Program-made: the position numbers and the translations under genes
Notes under the pieces: model-generated
Told to the model about the DNA's origin: nothing
Database searches by the model: none
Seen by the model: only the letters and a program-made list of their open reading frames with translations
Shown: piece by piece, positions 1-8,151 of the stretch
Numbering within the stretch: the stretch's first letter is position 1
Layout of the letters: each line of letters starts with the position of its first letter
Source: a virus
DNA length: 63,330 nucleotides
IMG/VR virus record: IMGVR_UViG_3300022200_000041
Span: 1-63,330 of that record
Direction: 5' to 3' (one strand)

Positions 1-168
1 GAAGTGTGCGAGAAGATTCAGCAGCGTGCTGCTGTTGGAAAGAAGAAGTATGGTGTAACCATGGAGCGTGGCGACCTCAACCTGCTGGAGTGGCTGCAGC
101 ACCTGCAGGAAGAACTCATGGACGCCGCTGTGTATGTGCAGCGCCTGATGGAAGAGGTGAGCGAATGA
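1..168 (+). CDS. MazG-like / nucleotide pyrophosphohydrolase-related protein, C-terminal part
   Basis: The window opens inside this gene; frame 1 is open from base 1 to the TGA at 166-168, giving 55 residues. The visible part holds GKKKYGVTM, then ERGDLNLLEWLQHLQEELMD and AAVYVQRL. Phage MazG-like and dATP/dGTP-diphosphohydrolase-related proteins typically have a 'KYG..M...DL..WL.H..EE..DAA.YV..L' pattern, where the EE and D residues bind magnesium. These enzymes hydrolyse (d)NTPs to monophosphates; that role here is inferred from a fragment only. Its stop overlaps the next start (ATGA), so the two genes are probably translationally coupled. The N-terminus lies outside the window. Confidence 0.7.
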   Translation, partial: EVCEKIQQRAAVGKKKYGVTMERGDLNLLEWLQHLQEELMDAAVYVQRLMEEVSE

Positions 169-446
169 AAGTCAGAGTGGAGTTCGCTAAGCCCGGAGGC
201 ACAAGTGACATTGTCGAGGGAGAGTTTGTTCTACCTGACGGTCCCTTCTCATCTTTCATGGCTGTTGACACAGGCGAAGGTCATGTCCTGTTTCCGTGGG
301 ATGCCGTCGCTCGCATTGATGTTGTGCTTGAGGAGCAATACTTCGCTGACCTTGATGTCGTCGCTCAGAGCAAGGAGATGGCCCTGACCAACTTTGCTCG
401 TGAATACAAGCGCATGACCAACTCACCGGGGGGTCACTTCGGATGA
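165..446 (+). CDS. Small conserved-looking hypothetical protein
   Basis: A 93-residue protein that I do not recognise. The ATG at 165 is chosen because a perfect GAGGTGA ribosome-binding site lies at 154-160, four bases upstream, and the ATG overlaps the upstream TGA. A longer reading of this frame would run back through the previous gene and is not credible. The N-terminal two thirds look like alternating beta strands (MKVRVEFA, IVEGEFVLPDG, HVLFPWDAVARIDVVLEE), as in a small beta-barrel. The C-terminus is helical and charged. No cysteine pairs or membrane segment. Lying between nucleotide-metabolism and nuclease genes, it is probably an early protein. Confidence 0.7.
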   Translation: MKVRVEFAKPGGTSDIVEGEFVLPDGPFSSFMAVDTGEGHVLFPWDAVARIDVVLEEQYFADLDVVAQSKEMALTNFAREYKRMTNSPGGHFG

Positions 447-994
447 GCGTCATGGTTGAAACCATCAACGGAGCGGTCACCATCAACTTGACCGACTCAC
501 AAGTGGAGTGGTGTCGTGAACACGCTCAAAAAACCAAGGAGCATCACGACAACACTGGGACTGGTGTCTACAGCCACAACCGCCTTTTCGGTGCTATCGT
601 TGGTGCCCGTTGTGAAATTGCCGCTGAAGTCTATCTCACTCGCCTCTATCAATCAATGAAGACGAATTACCGTGGCGACATTGAGAACCCTGACATTGAA
701 CTGAAAGAAAAACCGGTCGAAGTCAAGGGACTTCGGGGTGAAGATTGGGACAAACTCAAACGCATGGTGCCTCCAAAGCAACTTGAGAAGTATGTCAACA
801 GCGATAGTATTCTACTGTGGCTCACGACCGAGTCAGGCAATAGAGTCATTATTCGTGGTTGGAACTTCGCCGCCGATGTTGCTTCAAAGGGTGAAAAAGT
901 CAAGACCATCTGCGACAATGTGTGGTTGAAGGACGATAACGACATGCGTTCCCTTGACACTCTCGCAGGAGCACTACGAGGTGATTGGAAGTGA
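443..994 (+). CDS. Predicted PD-(D/E)XK-fold nuclease-like protein
   Basis: A 183-residue protein. Its middle carries the signature of the restriction-endonuclease fold: a helix with a conserved acidic residue (GARCEIAAEVYL), then NPDIELKEKPVEVKG, in which the PD and the following E-V-K match the PD...(D/E)XK metal-binding triad. A strand (SILLWLTT) and VIIRGW follow. The family cleaves DNA or RNA; the substrate cannot be told from sequence. It sits beside a Cas4-like nuclease and an ERCC4 nuclease, suggesting a role in recombination, replication or host DNA degradation. The start overlaps the upstream stop (ATGA); an ATG at 452 is an alternative. The fold call rests on motif recognition only. 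Confidence 0.6.
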   Translation: MSVMVETINGAVTINLTDSQVEWCREHAQKTKEHHDNTGTGVYSHNRLFGAIVGARCEIAAEVYLTRLYQSMKTNYRGDIENPDIELKEKPVEVKGLRGEDWDKLKRMVPPKQLEKYVNSDSILLWLTTESGNRVIIRGWNFAADVASKGEKVKTICDNVWLKDDNDMRSLDTLAGALRGDWK

Positions 995-1968
995 GATGGA
1001 ATCCCAACCCCGAAGGGGGCAATAACGAGCGTGACACTTACGAGCACGAAGACCTCCTCAAATCCTACGAGAAGAGCACTTACGCTTGGGACCCCGACAT
1101 GAAGGACAAGATTCTCCGAGTCACCAAGTCATCGGTCGGCACCTTCGATTGGTGCCCTCAGCAGTATTACTTCCAGCAGATTCTCGGCCTGCGTGGCGAG
1201 GAGCAGGATTATCACATCCGTGGGTCCAATGTCCACGACGCTGTCGAATACTGGTGGAAGGCCATGGAAGATGTCGTAGAGGATGTCTACGACCTCATCG
1301 AGAAGGGCGACAAGGACACCGCCCTGAGCCTCTGCATCGACACACTCCCTACACCTCCTGAGCCATACATCTACGGGGAGCCTGAGCAACTACGACTCTA
1401 TGTCAAGTGGGCGTTTCAACGGCTGTGCAACTGCGAGCGTGATGAAATCAAGGACTGGTTCCCCGTGGGTAACGAGACGGAAGTGCATGCTACTCGCATC
1501 GTTGTAGCGAGCGACGGAACCGAGGTGCCGATTCACATGAAAGGCTACATCGACCGGATGTTCATGGACGATGACCGCATGGGTATCATTCTCATGGAAC
1601 TGAAGACCGGCAAGTGGAGCAAATACAAGCCTGCTCAGATGCGTTCTGAGATGCAGTTCTACCGTATGATGTTAGAACACAGCCCGCACATGGAGTTCCT
1701 CCCCGTTGTCGGATGGGGCTGGGCTTTTCCCGGCGGCGGTATCAATGGTGGCGATGGTCCTGTGTGGGACTACGAGCCCGTGAACGGGCCGGGTGGCCGT
1801 TACGCACCCAAAACCGTCGAGAAGCGCATCAAGGCGCTCGTCGACGCTCACCTTAAGCGAGACTTCCCTGCTGACAAGAACGAGAGCAAGTGCAGTTACT
1901 GTGACTTCATGGAGCGCTGCCCGGCTTGGATGGGGGATTACAAAATAGGAGATGATATACATGATTAA
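991..1968 (+). CDS. Cas4/RecB-like PD-(D/E)XK nuclease with cysteine cluster
   Basis: A 325-residue nuclease of the PD-(D/E)XK Cas4/RecB type. Visible elements are: SSVGTFDWCPQQYYF (N-terminal helix with the first cysteine), RGSNVHDAVEYWW (motif with the active-site histidine), GYIDRMF and IILMELKTGK (the D...ExK core), a QMRSEMQFY helix, and CSYCDFMERCP near the C-terminus. The four cysteines are arranged as in Cas4/AddB-type iron-sulphur clusters. Such enzymes resect DNA ends. GTG at 991 is preferred over a TTG at 985 because GAGGTGA at 978-984 is then six bases upstream and the start overlaps the previous stop (GTGA). No cas1 or CRISPR repeat is near, so a viral recombination or replication role is likelier than CRISPR adaptation. 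Confidence 0.8.
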   Translation: MRWNPNPEGGNNERDTYEHEDLLKSYEKSTYAWDPDMKDKILRVTKSSVGTFDWCPQQYYFQQILGLRGEEQDYHIRGSNVHDAVEYWWKAMEDVVEDVYDLIEKGDKDTALSLCIDTLPTPPEPYIYGEPEQLRLYVKWAFQRLCNCERDEIKDWFPVGNETEVHATRIVVASDGTEVPIHMKGYIDRMFMDDDRMGIILMELKTGKWSKYKPAQMRSEMQFYRMMLEHSPHMEFLPVVGWGWAFPGGGINGGDGPVWDYEPVNGPGGRYAPKTVEKRIKALVDAHLKRDFPADKNESKCSYCDFMERCPAWMGDYKIGDDIHD

Positions 1969-2284
1969 TAGGGAAACCTTGAGAATACAGATGAATGAAT
2001 TGGAAGAACTGCTGCGTGAGCGACGGCCGCATGACGGCTTCACGCTGCGCATTGGGTTGCCGAAGAACGGGAAGTTCCTTCTCGTTGGCTCCCACGCCAT
2101 GAGGCAGACCACGCTTGATGAGTTCGGTGACTTGGGTGAAGAAATCCCTCTACCACCACCGGCAAAGAACTACGAGTTCCACCTCACGGTGCACCCGCAA
2201 GCCTTGGATTCTGAGTGCTTGCGTGACACGCTGGAGCACATCTTGGCGCTTATCAAGACCAATTATCCGAGACAAGACTGGTGA
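1961..2284 (+). CDS. Small hypothetical protein
   Basis: A 107-residue protein with no family I can name. ATG 1961 is preferred over ATG 1952 because AGGAG at 1948-1952 is then eight bases upstream; the earlier ATG overlaps the site itself. The N-terminus is a charged helix (LRIQMNELEELLRERRPH), followed by strands (FTLRIGL, KFLLVGSHA), a proline-rich turn (EIPLPPPAKNYEF) and a C-terminal helix (LRDTLEHILALIK). It lies between the Cas4-like nuclease and the primase, with its stop five bases before the primase ATG. An accessory role in replication is possible but is only a guess from position. Confidence 0.6.
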   Translation: MINRETLRIQMNELEELLRERRPHDGFTLRIGLPKNGKFLLVGSHAMRQTTLDEFGDLGEEIPLPPPAKNYEFHLTVHPQALDSECLRDTLEHILALIKTNYPRQDW

Positions 2285-2288
2285 GCCC

Positions 2289-3395
2289 ATGGGCTTCATT
2301 CGCTTGGACTTCCCACGGGAAGTGCTGGAGATTGGCTCCAACGGGATGCAGGGTGGACGATTCATCGTTCGTTCATGGGATGAGTTGGAACGATACTGGA
2401 AGGGCAAGAACGGTAGCGGTAACGCCTACTTTACGGCCTACGGCTATCGTGCTACCAAGCCGCCTCGCAACCATCGAGTCGACTACGACACGCCAGTCAT
2501 CCATCACTTCATCATGGACTTTGACTGCAAGGACTTCAAACAGCGTGGCGCTGAGGTCCCGTTCTCCTACATGCACGAGCAGGTTAAAAGGCTACATCGT
2601 TTCCTGCTGAGTGAAGACATTCGCCACTTCGTGTGGTTCAGCGGCGGTGGATTCCACCTGTGGGTGCCCCTCTCTGAAACCTACATGCCGACCTCTCCTC
2701 AAGAAGTCCGCCGCATCAAAGAGGGTGGTCGCAACCTGATGTCTTACTGGCATCGCAAGTTGGACCTCGGATGTAACGACCCTGCTGTCGCTTTCGACAC
2801 GAGCGGCATGATTCGCATTCCCAACTCCTACAACGCACGCCGTGGTTGTTGGAGTATTCCCCTCTTGAGCAAGGAGATTCTTGAACTGGACCACGACGGT
2901 CTGATGGAACTCGCTCAAGACCCTCGCCCCGGTTACATCGAGCACGGTAGCAAGGGCGCTGAAATCACCTTGCCCGAGCGCAAGAACTTCTTCAAGCGTA
3001 AGGTTGAGCGAGTAGAGCACCTGCCCGATGTCACGCTTGACGACATCGTCGTGCTCCCCTGTCTCTCCCCCGCTCTTGGAGTCGGTAACCCAACACACCG
3101 TCACCGTCTGCACCTCGCTTCTTACCTTGCAGCACGCATGCGCTGGTTCTTCCGACCTGAGGCTGTCAGCAACGAAGACCGTGCGGAGCATGTTCAACGC
3201 CTGTGTGAAATTATCGAGAAGCAGGGCTGGGTAGACTTCAAGGAAGACATGACAAAAATGCAAGTCGAAAGCATCATTTACGGCGGCGAAGGCAAGTGTG
3301 GATTGGACGCACCCCGCTGCTCCACCATCGAACGAGATGGTTTCTGCGTGGGCCGATGTCGTTACTACGATGGGAGTATCATGGAGGAAGTGTGA
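2289..3395 (+). CDS. Archaeo-eukaryotic-type DNA primase (PriS-like AEP)
   Basis: A 368-residue primase of the AEP superfamily, which makes primers for DNA replication. The catalytic core is visible: IMDFDCKD (DxD metal ligands, residues about 77-79), FSGGGFHLWVPL (the S..G.H nucleotide-binding motif, about 118-128) and IRIPNSYN (about 175-182). The C-terminal part has GNPTHRHRLHLASYLAARM, reminiscent of PriL/PriCT helical domains, and four clustered cysteines within KCGLDAPRC and GFCVGRC that probably bind metal. The frame is open upstream to 2115, but that part overlaps the previous gene, so ATG 2289 is used. The protein may be a compact PriS-PriL-like fusion. It overlaps the next gene at TGATG. 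Confidence 0.8.
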   Translation: MGFIRLDFPREVLEIGSNGMQGGRFIVRSWDELERYWKGKNGSGNAYFTAYGYRATKPPRNHRVDYDTPVIHHFIMDFDCKDFKQRGAEVPFSYMHEQVKRLHRFLLSEDIRHFVWFSGGGFHLWVPLSETYMPTSPQEVRRIKEGGRNLMSYWHRKLDLGCNDPAVAFDTSGMIRIPNSYNARRGCWSIPLLSKEILELDHDGLMELAQDPRPGYIEHGSKGAEITLPERKNFFKRKVERVEHLPDVTLDDIVVLPCLSPALGVGNPTHRHRLHLASYLAARMRWFFRPEAVSNEDRAEHVQRLCEIIEKQGWVDFKEDMTKMQVESIIYGGEGKCGLDAPRCSTIERDGFCVGRCRYYDGSIMEEV

Positions 3396-3793
3396 TGAAG
3401 AGGACAGTAGGTTCATCGAGGAGGACTCGCTACAAGAATCGCCTGATTCAATTGCTGGACATGGTTGACAGACCACTCTCCCACCACGAGATTATTGACT
3501 ATACAGTTCAATGGAAACACGGCATTTCAACCGTTGTCCTGAGCAACATCCTCAGTAAAGACGAGGCCTTTGAAATCTTCGGGAAGGTGAAGTCAGCCAA
3601 AACCGTAGGAAGCAGCGACTGCTGGGATGTCAATACATACATCCTCAGTCCAATTGGAGTTGAACTGGCTGCTTCTCTACCCACCGCCACACCGTGTAAG
3701 GGCTGCAACCAAACTATCATCTTCACAAATGAGAAGCGTCCGTGCAGCGCTTGCTACATAAAAAAGAAAGAGGAGGAAAGGAACAATGCCTAA
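3395..3793 (+). CDS. Winged-helix / zinc-ribbon DNA-binding protein
   Basis: A 132-residue protein. Residues about 12-60 look like a winged-helix domain (RLIQLLDMVDRPLSHHEII, then STVVLSNILSKDEAFEIFGKV). The C-terminus has two CxxC knuckles, CKGC and CSAC, separated by about 16 residues, forming a probable zinc ribbon. This suggests a transcription or replication-initiation regulator, but the target is unknown. ATG 3395 overlaps the primase stop in a TGATG junction, and the end overlaps the next start by eight bases. The basic tail KKKEEERNN lies over the strong ribosome-binding site (GAGGAGGAAAGGA) of the ERCC4 nuclease gene. Confidence 0.7.
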   Translation: MKRTVGSSRRTRYKNRLIQLLDMVDRPLSHHEIIDYTVQWKHGISTVVLSNILSKDEAFEIFGKVKSAKTVGSSDCWDVNTYILSPIGVELAASLPTATPCKGCNQTIIFTNEKRPCSACYIKKKEEERNNA

Positions 3794-4484
3794 GCCCGAC
3801 CTCATCATTGACAGCAACGAGCGAGGACCGCTCTGCGACTCCATTCTGCGTAAGGCGCAGAAGTCAGGGTTGGCCGTCGTCCGTCAGTCTCTCGTGGTAG
3901 GTGATTACTTACTCGGCGCAGCGTGCGTTGAAGCCAAGAGCATCGGCGACCTGTTTCAGTCCAGCCATTCAGGTCACCTATGGCGACAACTGGAGAACAT
4001 GGACGCCAACTACGAACGCTTCTTCCTGCTTGTGCACGGGAGCGTAGCGAAGCATGTCGCCATGGGCAGCAAGAACGGTAAGCGCCTGACGCACAGTCGA
4101 GTGCAGAGTGAACTCACCGGCACCATCGCTCGCATCATGGCTGACTTTGACTGTCAGGTGTTCTACACGCCCAATGTCAGCGAGGCTGCGCTGTTTGTCG
4201 TTAAACTCCATGACAAGTTGCACAAGCCAGCCAGCAGCCACGGAGCGAAAGCCGTGCGTCGAGTATCAACCAATGATGTCAGGAAGGATGTCTTGCTCGC
4301 TATCCCCGGCATCGGACCCGACCTTGTCGACCGCCTCCTTGAGAAGTGTGGGAACATTGAGGAGATGATGTTCCCCGAGGCACTGAAGCAAGTCAAGGGG
4401 CTCGGTGAGCAGCGACGCAAGATGATTCTTGATGTTCTCACCAGTGAAGACCCGGTGCACATTCAACGCACTGTCCGACGGTAG
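3786..4484 (+). CDS. ERCC4/XPF-family structure-specific nuclease with HhH motifs
   Basis: A 232-residue nuclease of the XPF/MUS81/Hef type. The N-terminal ERCC4 domain shows IIDSNERG (residues about 7-14), GDYLLG and VEAKSIGDL, corresponding to the GDX(n)ERKX3D active site; the central arginine of ERK is alanine here, while E, K and D are kept. The C-terminal region has tandem helix-hairpin-helix motifs (LAIPGIGPDLVDRLLEKCG and VKGLGEQRRKMIL) that bind branched DNA. Archaeal homologues cut flaps and forks; here it probably resolves replication or recombination intermediates. No helicase domain is fused, unlike Hef. About 90 non-coding bases follow before the next gene. Confidence 0.88.
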   Translation: MPKPDLIIDSNERGPLCDSILRKAQKSGLAVVRQSLVVGDYLLGAACVEAKSIGDLFQSSHSGHLWRQLENMDANYERFFLLVHGSVAKHVAMGSKNGKRLTHSRVQSELTGTIARIMADFDCQVFYTPNVSEAALFVVKLHDKLHKPASSHGAKAVRRVSTNDVRKDVLLAIPGIGPDLVDRLLEKCGNIEEMMFPEALKQVKGLGEQRRKMILDVLTSEDPVHIQRTVRR

Positions 4485-4571
4485 GTTATAATGCAGCATC
4501 ATATTTGTCAAATGTCTCGGTTGTCTTGCCTTTCGTATAGTTTAAGTAGAGGTAGTTGGTGAGGTAGAATT
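4485..4571 (+). promoter_or_regulatory. Candidate archaeal promoter and leader of the helicase gene
   Basis: This is the only sizeable gap in the left operon. TTTAAGTA at 4541-4548 is a TATA-like box followed by exactly 23 bases before ATG 4572. Those 23 bases read GAGGTA, GTTG, then GTGAGGTAGAATT. The same arrangement, with the same 23-base spacing, precedes the gene starting at 52122 on the other strand; 26 of the 31 bases upstream of the ATG are identical. GTGAGGT in the block can also serve as a ribosome-binding site. A second AT-rich stretch, GTTATAAT (about 4485-4492), is an alternative TATA element that would give a leader of about 60 bases containing the ribosome-binding site. Confidence 0.5.
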
Positions 4572-5978
4572 ATGCGACGAGCCGTGGATTATCAAGCAGT
4601 GAAAAAGTTCGACTTCTTCCGAGGGTATGTAGACCAGTTTGGGGAAGTCAGTATTGACAACGACATCCCAGCCATGCTGTCTTTCTTTTTCATTCAAGGG
4701 CAGGTGGCTGCACCCTATGTGCGCATCCCGTGGGGTAACACTCACCTTGACCCCCGTGTTCACTGCTTTTGGATTCAACCCTCAAGGACGGGCAAGTCCA
4801 TCGCTTGGGAGTTTGTCGGGGATGTCCTGAAAGATTGTGACATCGCCTACGACGCATACACCAGTGGTTCGGACGCCGGGCTCATCGGTGGTGTGACCAC
4901 TGAAACAGTCGTCAACGACGAGGGTAAGAAAGAGCAGATTACTGTGCAGACCGACGGCATGCTCGGTGGACGCAAGGCTCTCAACTTTGACGAGGGGTCC
5001 ATCATCCTCAACCCCGGTAAGCACAGCCAAGAGACGGTGCTTTACCTGCAGTCCGCCTGTAACCCCATCGGGAGCAACAGCAACATCCTCGTGAAGCACC
5101 TGAGTGGTCGCCGTATCGAAACGGAGTCGCTGGCCTCGCTGTGGATTACCACCTACCCGCCCAAGGGCGTGAAGGAGTATGTGCTGACCAAGGGTATCTT
5201 CCAGCGTGTGTTGCTTTACTGGTCCCATTGGGACATGGACCGTCGCCAACAGGTTTCACAGATTCGGATGAACCGGGCTTTCACGCAGGGTGAGGACACC
5301 GTTGTTTCTTACAAGGACATCGTCGATTACTTCCGAGGGCTTGAGACTCGCCTCCGCTACCGTGTGCTTGACCTAACGGGGACCACGAAGAATGAGTGGG
5401 ACAACTGCACTCGTGAGGAGCAGGAGGACCTCGTTCAGTCCTGCATGCACGAGATGTTCACGGCTGATGAGTCGTTTTACGCAGCGTCCTACGATGTCGT
5501 GGATGACTTCTACAGTCTACTCAAAGACTTGAACTTCGCCATCGCCGATGTCGTCGCATCCTTTGTTCCCGCCATGGAGAACTACTCTGTCATCCTCGCC
5601 ACGCACCTCGCCATGATGGATGAGTCGTGGGTCATCACGGGTGAGCACCTTGACATGGCGAAAGACATCCTCTACGACTTGTTCAAGAACCTCATTCAGT
5701 GGCTTGAGGGTGAGGTCGAAGTCGGTGCAAAGAAGGTTGAGAAGGAGCAGCACAAGAAGGACTGGATGGCTGCGTTCAACTCTGTCTCCGCTGTTGAACT
5801 TGACAAGCGTGGCGACGGCTGGCGTAAGAAGTCAGCAGTCATCCAGCAATACTGCACCAACCTCCACATCACCCGAGCCACTGGTTTCAAGAAGTTCAAC
5901 GACTGGGCAGCACACATGTTCAACGCAGCAAAGGATGGGGCGACCGTCTACCTCCGCTTGAAGGAGGCCGAGGCATGA
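4572..5978 (+). CDS. P-loop ATPase, probable replicative helicase
   Basis: A 468-residue ATPase. Walker A is QPSRTGKS (residues about 69-76). Walker B is ALNFDEG (about 136-142), a sensor-like strand is LWITTYPP (about 190-197), and GIFQRVLLYW (about 208-217) could hold an arginine finger. This order resembles DUF3987/MCM-like plasmid and phage helicases. The C-terminal 70 residues look like a winged helix (KKSAVIQQYCTNLHITRATG). It lies with the primase and an exonuclease and is the best candidate for the replicative helicase, though the exact family is uncertain. It has its own candidate promoter and ends in an ATGA overlap with the next gene. Confidence 0.7.
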   Translation: MRRAVDYQAVKKFDFFRGYVDQFGEVSIDNDIPAMLSFFFIQGQVAAPYVRIPWGNTHLDPRVHCFWIQPSRTGKSIAWEFVGDVLKDCDIAYDAYTSGSDAGLIGGVTTETVVNDEGKKEQITVQTDGMLGGRKALNFDEGSIILNPGKHSQETVLYLQSACNPIGSNSNILVKHLSGRRIETESLASLWITTYPPKGVKEYVLTKGIFQRVLLYWSHWDMDRRQQVSQIRMNRAFTQGEDTVVSYKDIVDYFRGLETRLRYRVLDLTGTTKNEWDNCTREEQEDLVQSCMHEMFTADESFYAASYDVVDDFYSLLKDLNFAIADVVASFVPAMENYSVILATHLAMMDESWVITGEHLDMAKDILYDLFKNLIQWLEGEVEVGAKKVEKEQHKKDWMAAFNSVSAVELDKRGDGWRKKSAVIQQYCTNLHITRATGFKKFNDWAAHMFNAAKDGATVYLRLKEAEA

Positions 5979-6583
5979 CTGAAATAATGGCCCTTGACAT
6001 CGAGACGGGTAACTACTCGTATGAGATTGGAGGTTGGGACAAGCACGCCTTGTTCGAGCCTACCGTTGTCGCTACATGGGACGGAGCCAACGGCGATGTC
6101 TTCAGCAAACAGAGCATTGACATGGCTACCGCCAAGGTGCACGACCTTCACCCACGCACGCTGGGCGACCACCTGCAAAAGCACATTGACGCTGGAGGCG
6201 TCGTGCTCGGTCACAACATCAAGAAGTTCGACCTCCCAGTGCTCAACGCAGCACTGGACTGCTGGACAGCAGGCGACCTGATGAGCAAGTCTGAGAGTGT
6301 CATTGACACCAAACTACTCGTCAGCAAGGCCGCTGGCGGCAAGGACATCGCTACCAGCCTTGAGATGCTGGCCCGTAACACACTGGACATCGGTAAGAGC
6401 ATGACAAGTGCCGATGCCCCTGAAGCATGGCGAGCAGGCCGCTACCTTGAGGTGGCTGAATACTGCTTGAAAGACGCTCAATTGACCTACGACCTCTACC
6501 AACACGGTCGTGAGAATGGAGTGGTGAAAAGCCGCTCGTTGGAGGACGGGTCAATTGTTGAAATTGAGGTGAACTGGGAATGA
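5975..6583 (+). CDS. DEDDy 3'-5' exonuclease, DnaQ/PolB-exonuclease-like
   Basis: A 202-residue stand-alone proofreading-type exonuclease. All three Exo motifs are visible: ALDIETG (D8 and E10), LGHNIKKFDLPVL (D86) and YCLKD (Y163 and D167). The Y...D spacing in motif III marks the DEDDy class used by family A and B polymerases. No polymerase domain follows and none is recognised elsewhere in the window. It could degrade host DNA or proofread in trans for a polymerase encoded outside the window or by the host. The start has a good AAGGAGG site seven bases upstream. It overlaps its upstream neighbour (ATGA) and the downstream chaperonin gene (ATGA). Confidence 0.85.
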   Translation: MTEIMALDIETGNYSYEIGGWDKHALFEPTVVATWDGANGDVFSKQSIDMATAKVHDLHPRTLGDHLQKHIDAGGVVLGHNIKKFDLPVLNAALDCWTAGDLMSKSESVIDTKLLVSKAAGGKDIATSLEMLARNTLDIGKSMTSADAPEAWRAGRYLEVAEYCLKDAQLTYDLYQHGRENGVVKSRSLEDGSIVEIEVNWE

Positions 6584-8055
6584 CTGAAAACAAAAATCAC
6601 AACGCACAACGACTGAACATCGAGGCTGTCAAGCGCATCGTCGGCACTGTCCGCACCACGCTTGGTCCGATGGGTATGGACAAAATGATGGTTGACGGTG
6701 GCGGAAATGTCATCGTCACCAACGACGGAGCAACCATTCTCCGTGAATTGGATAGCGCCCACCCTGCGGCGAAGATGATTGTCGAGGTGTCCAAGGTCCA
6801 AGAAACGAACTGCTACGACGGAACCACCAGCAGCGTGGTGCTCGCAGGTCAACTGCTAAGCAACGCCGAGGGTCTATTCGACAAGGGCCTTCACCCCAAT
6901 GTCGTCAACAAGGGTTACACCAAGGCTCAGGCGATGGTGCTTGAAGAACTTCCGAAACTCTCAGTTGATGGTGAGCGCTCACTGCAAGCCATCGCACGCA
7001 CAGCCATCACAGGAAAGTCATTGGAAGCATCCGAAGACCGCGTTGCTCAACTCTGCGTCGACACCATCCGTGCTGTCGGCGATGCTTCCGATGTCCGTGT
7101 GCTCGCTGCGCCCGGTGGCTCGCTCAATGACTCCTATCTTTTCGAGGGCGTCGTGGTCAACAAGGACTTCGTTACGGCTGATGGTGACTTCGAGAACGCC
7201 GTTACGCCCATCCTGCTGGTCAACAGTGGGCTGGAGGAGCAGAAGCAAGACGGGAATGTGCAAGTGCAGGTGGACGCTTCGTCCTACAGCACGCTGAAGA
7301 ATGCAGGGCGTGAGGAACTGCTGGAAGCAGCCAAGCATATCGAAGCCTCAGGTGCCCGAGTCGTCTTCGTTCGCGACGGGGTGCACGATACGGTCGTGCA
7401 ATATCTACACAAGCGTGGTGTCTTTGTCTGCCGCCGTGTGCCCCCGAGCACCATGAAGCGTCTCTGCAACGAGTTCGGTGTCAACGCTTACCACACGCCC
7501 GAGAGCGACATGGAATTGTGCGAGGCTCTCATCGACCGTCGCCGCTACAACGATGTCGACTACCTCTTCGTCAGCAACAACCTCGCCTCAAGCGAGGCTA
7601 CACTGGTGCTGTTTGGCGCAACGCAGTCGACGCTGGACGAGGTTCAGCGTGGCTTTGACGACGCATTGGGCGTCGTGTCCCTCGTGGCCAACGGCGACAG
7701 CGTCTGCTACGGTGGAGGTGCAACTTACCTCGCACTGGCCTCTTGCTTGAGGAGCCGTGCTGCTGAGGTGGGTGGTCGTGCTCAGATGGCGATTGAAGCC
7801 TACGCTGACGCACTGGAGGCTATCCCCGGCACCATCGCTGAAAACGCTGGTCATGATGCACTGGACACTGTGCTCGCTATGCGCCACGCTGGACTGCCCT
7901 TCGGGCCCAATGTGGAGACTGGCGGTATCATGGACATGGGTGAGTCTCAGGTCTTTGAACCGATGTCGCTCATCCGCAGCGCTATCACGAGCGCTACTGA
8001 GGTCACGACAGCCATCCTACGCATCGACGACATCATTGGTCGGCGTGGTGAGTAA
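6580..8055 (+). CDS. Group II chaperonin (thermosome subunit)
   Basis: A 491-residue ATP-dependent protein-folding subunit. Diagnostic motifs are LGPMGMDKM (about 28-36), NDGATIL (48-54, with the nucleotide-binding aspartate), DGTTSSVVLAG (80-90), FDDAL (the second catalytic aspartate), GGGATYLALA, VGGRAQMAIEAYADALEAIP, and SATEVTTAILRIDDIIG near the C-terminus. It is some 50 residues shorter than typical archaeal subunits, missing part of the N-terminus and the GGM-rich tail. Two sites deviate: the usual GDGTT is YDGTT and the usual GGGAxE is GGGATY. The ATPase aspartates are kept, so activity is plausible. Likely job: folding capsid or very large tail proteins, alone or mixed with host subunits. 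GAGGTGA precedes the start, which overlaps the exonuclease stop. Confidence 0.95.
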   Translation: MTENKNHNAQRLNIEAVKRIVGTVRTTLGPMGMDKMMVDGGGNVIVTNDGATILRELDSAHPAAKMIVEVSKVQETNCYDGTTSSVVLAGQLLSNAEGLFDKGLHPNVVNKGYTKAQAMVLEELPKLSVDGERSLQAIARTAITGKSLEASEDRVAQLCVDTIRAVGDASDVRVLAAPGGSLNDSYLFEGVVVNKDFVTADGDFENAVTPILLVNSGLEEQKQDGNVQVQVDASSYSTLKNAGREELLEAAKHIEASGARVVFVRDGVHDTVVQYLHKRGVFVCRRVPPSTMKRLCNEFGVNAYHTPESDMELCEALIDRRRYNDVDYLFVSNNLASSEATLVLFGATQSTLDEVQRGFDDALGVVSLVANGDSVCYGGGATYLALASCLRSRAAEVGGRAQMAIEAYADALEAIPGTIAENAGHDALDTVLAMRHAGLPFGPNVETGGIMDMGESQVFEPMSLIRSAITSATEVTTAILRIDDIIGRRGE

Positions 8056-8151
8056 GTGGCTACTTGCATCGCATGTCAGCGCTCTTGCCTACAAATACAT
8101 CTTGTAGATGGCGAGTGGTGCCTTGATTGCTGGGAGAGCGAGGAAGAATAA
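8056..8151 (+). CDS. 31-residue zinc-knuckle micro-protein
   Basis: A very short GTG-started frame directly after the chaperonin stop (TAA at 8053-8055). It encodes 31 residues with two CxxC knuckles, CIAC and CLDC, seventeen residues apart, and an acidic tail ending SEEE. GGTGAG lies just upstream as a ribosome-binding site. The end overlaps the next start by one base (TAATG), as in a true operon. The cysteine pattern predicts a single zinc-binding hairpin; the function is unknown. Length and codon use alone could not support it, but the zinc pattern and the exact gene junctions do. Confidence 0.6.
   Translation: MATCIACQRSCLQIHLVDGEWCLDCWESEEE

Noticed and set aside
6-164. N-terminal extension of the gene starting at 165
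   Set aside because: It overlaps the MazG-like gene in another frame, is cysteine-rich and unlike a protein, while ATG 165 has a perfect ribosome-binding site.
2115-2288. Longer start for the primase
   Set aside because: The stretch lies inside the preceding gene and reads as serine/arginine-rich shadow; ATG 2289 begins right where the primase fold begins.
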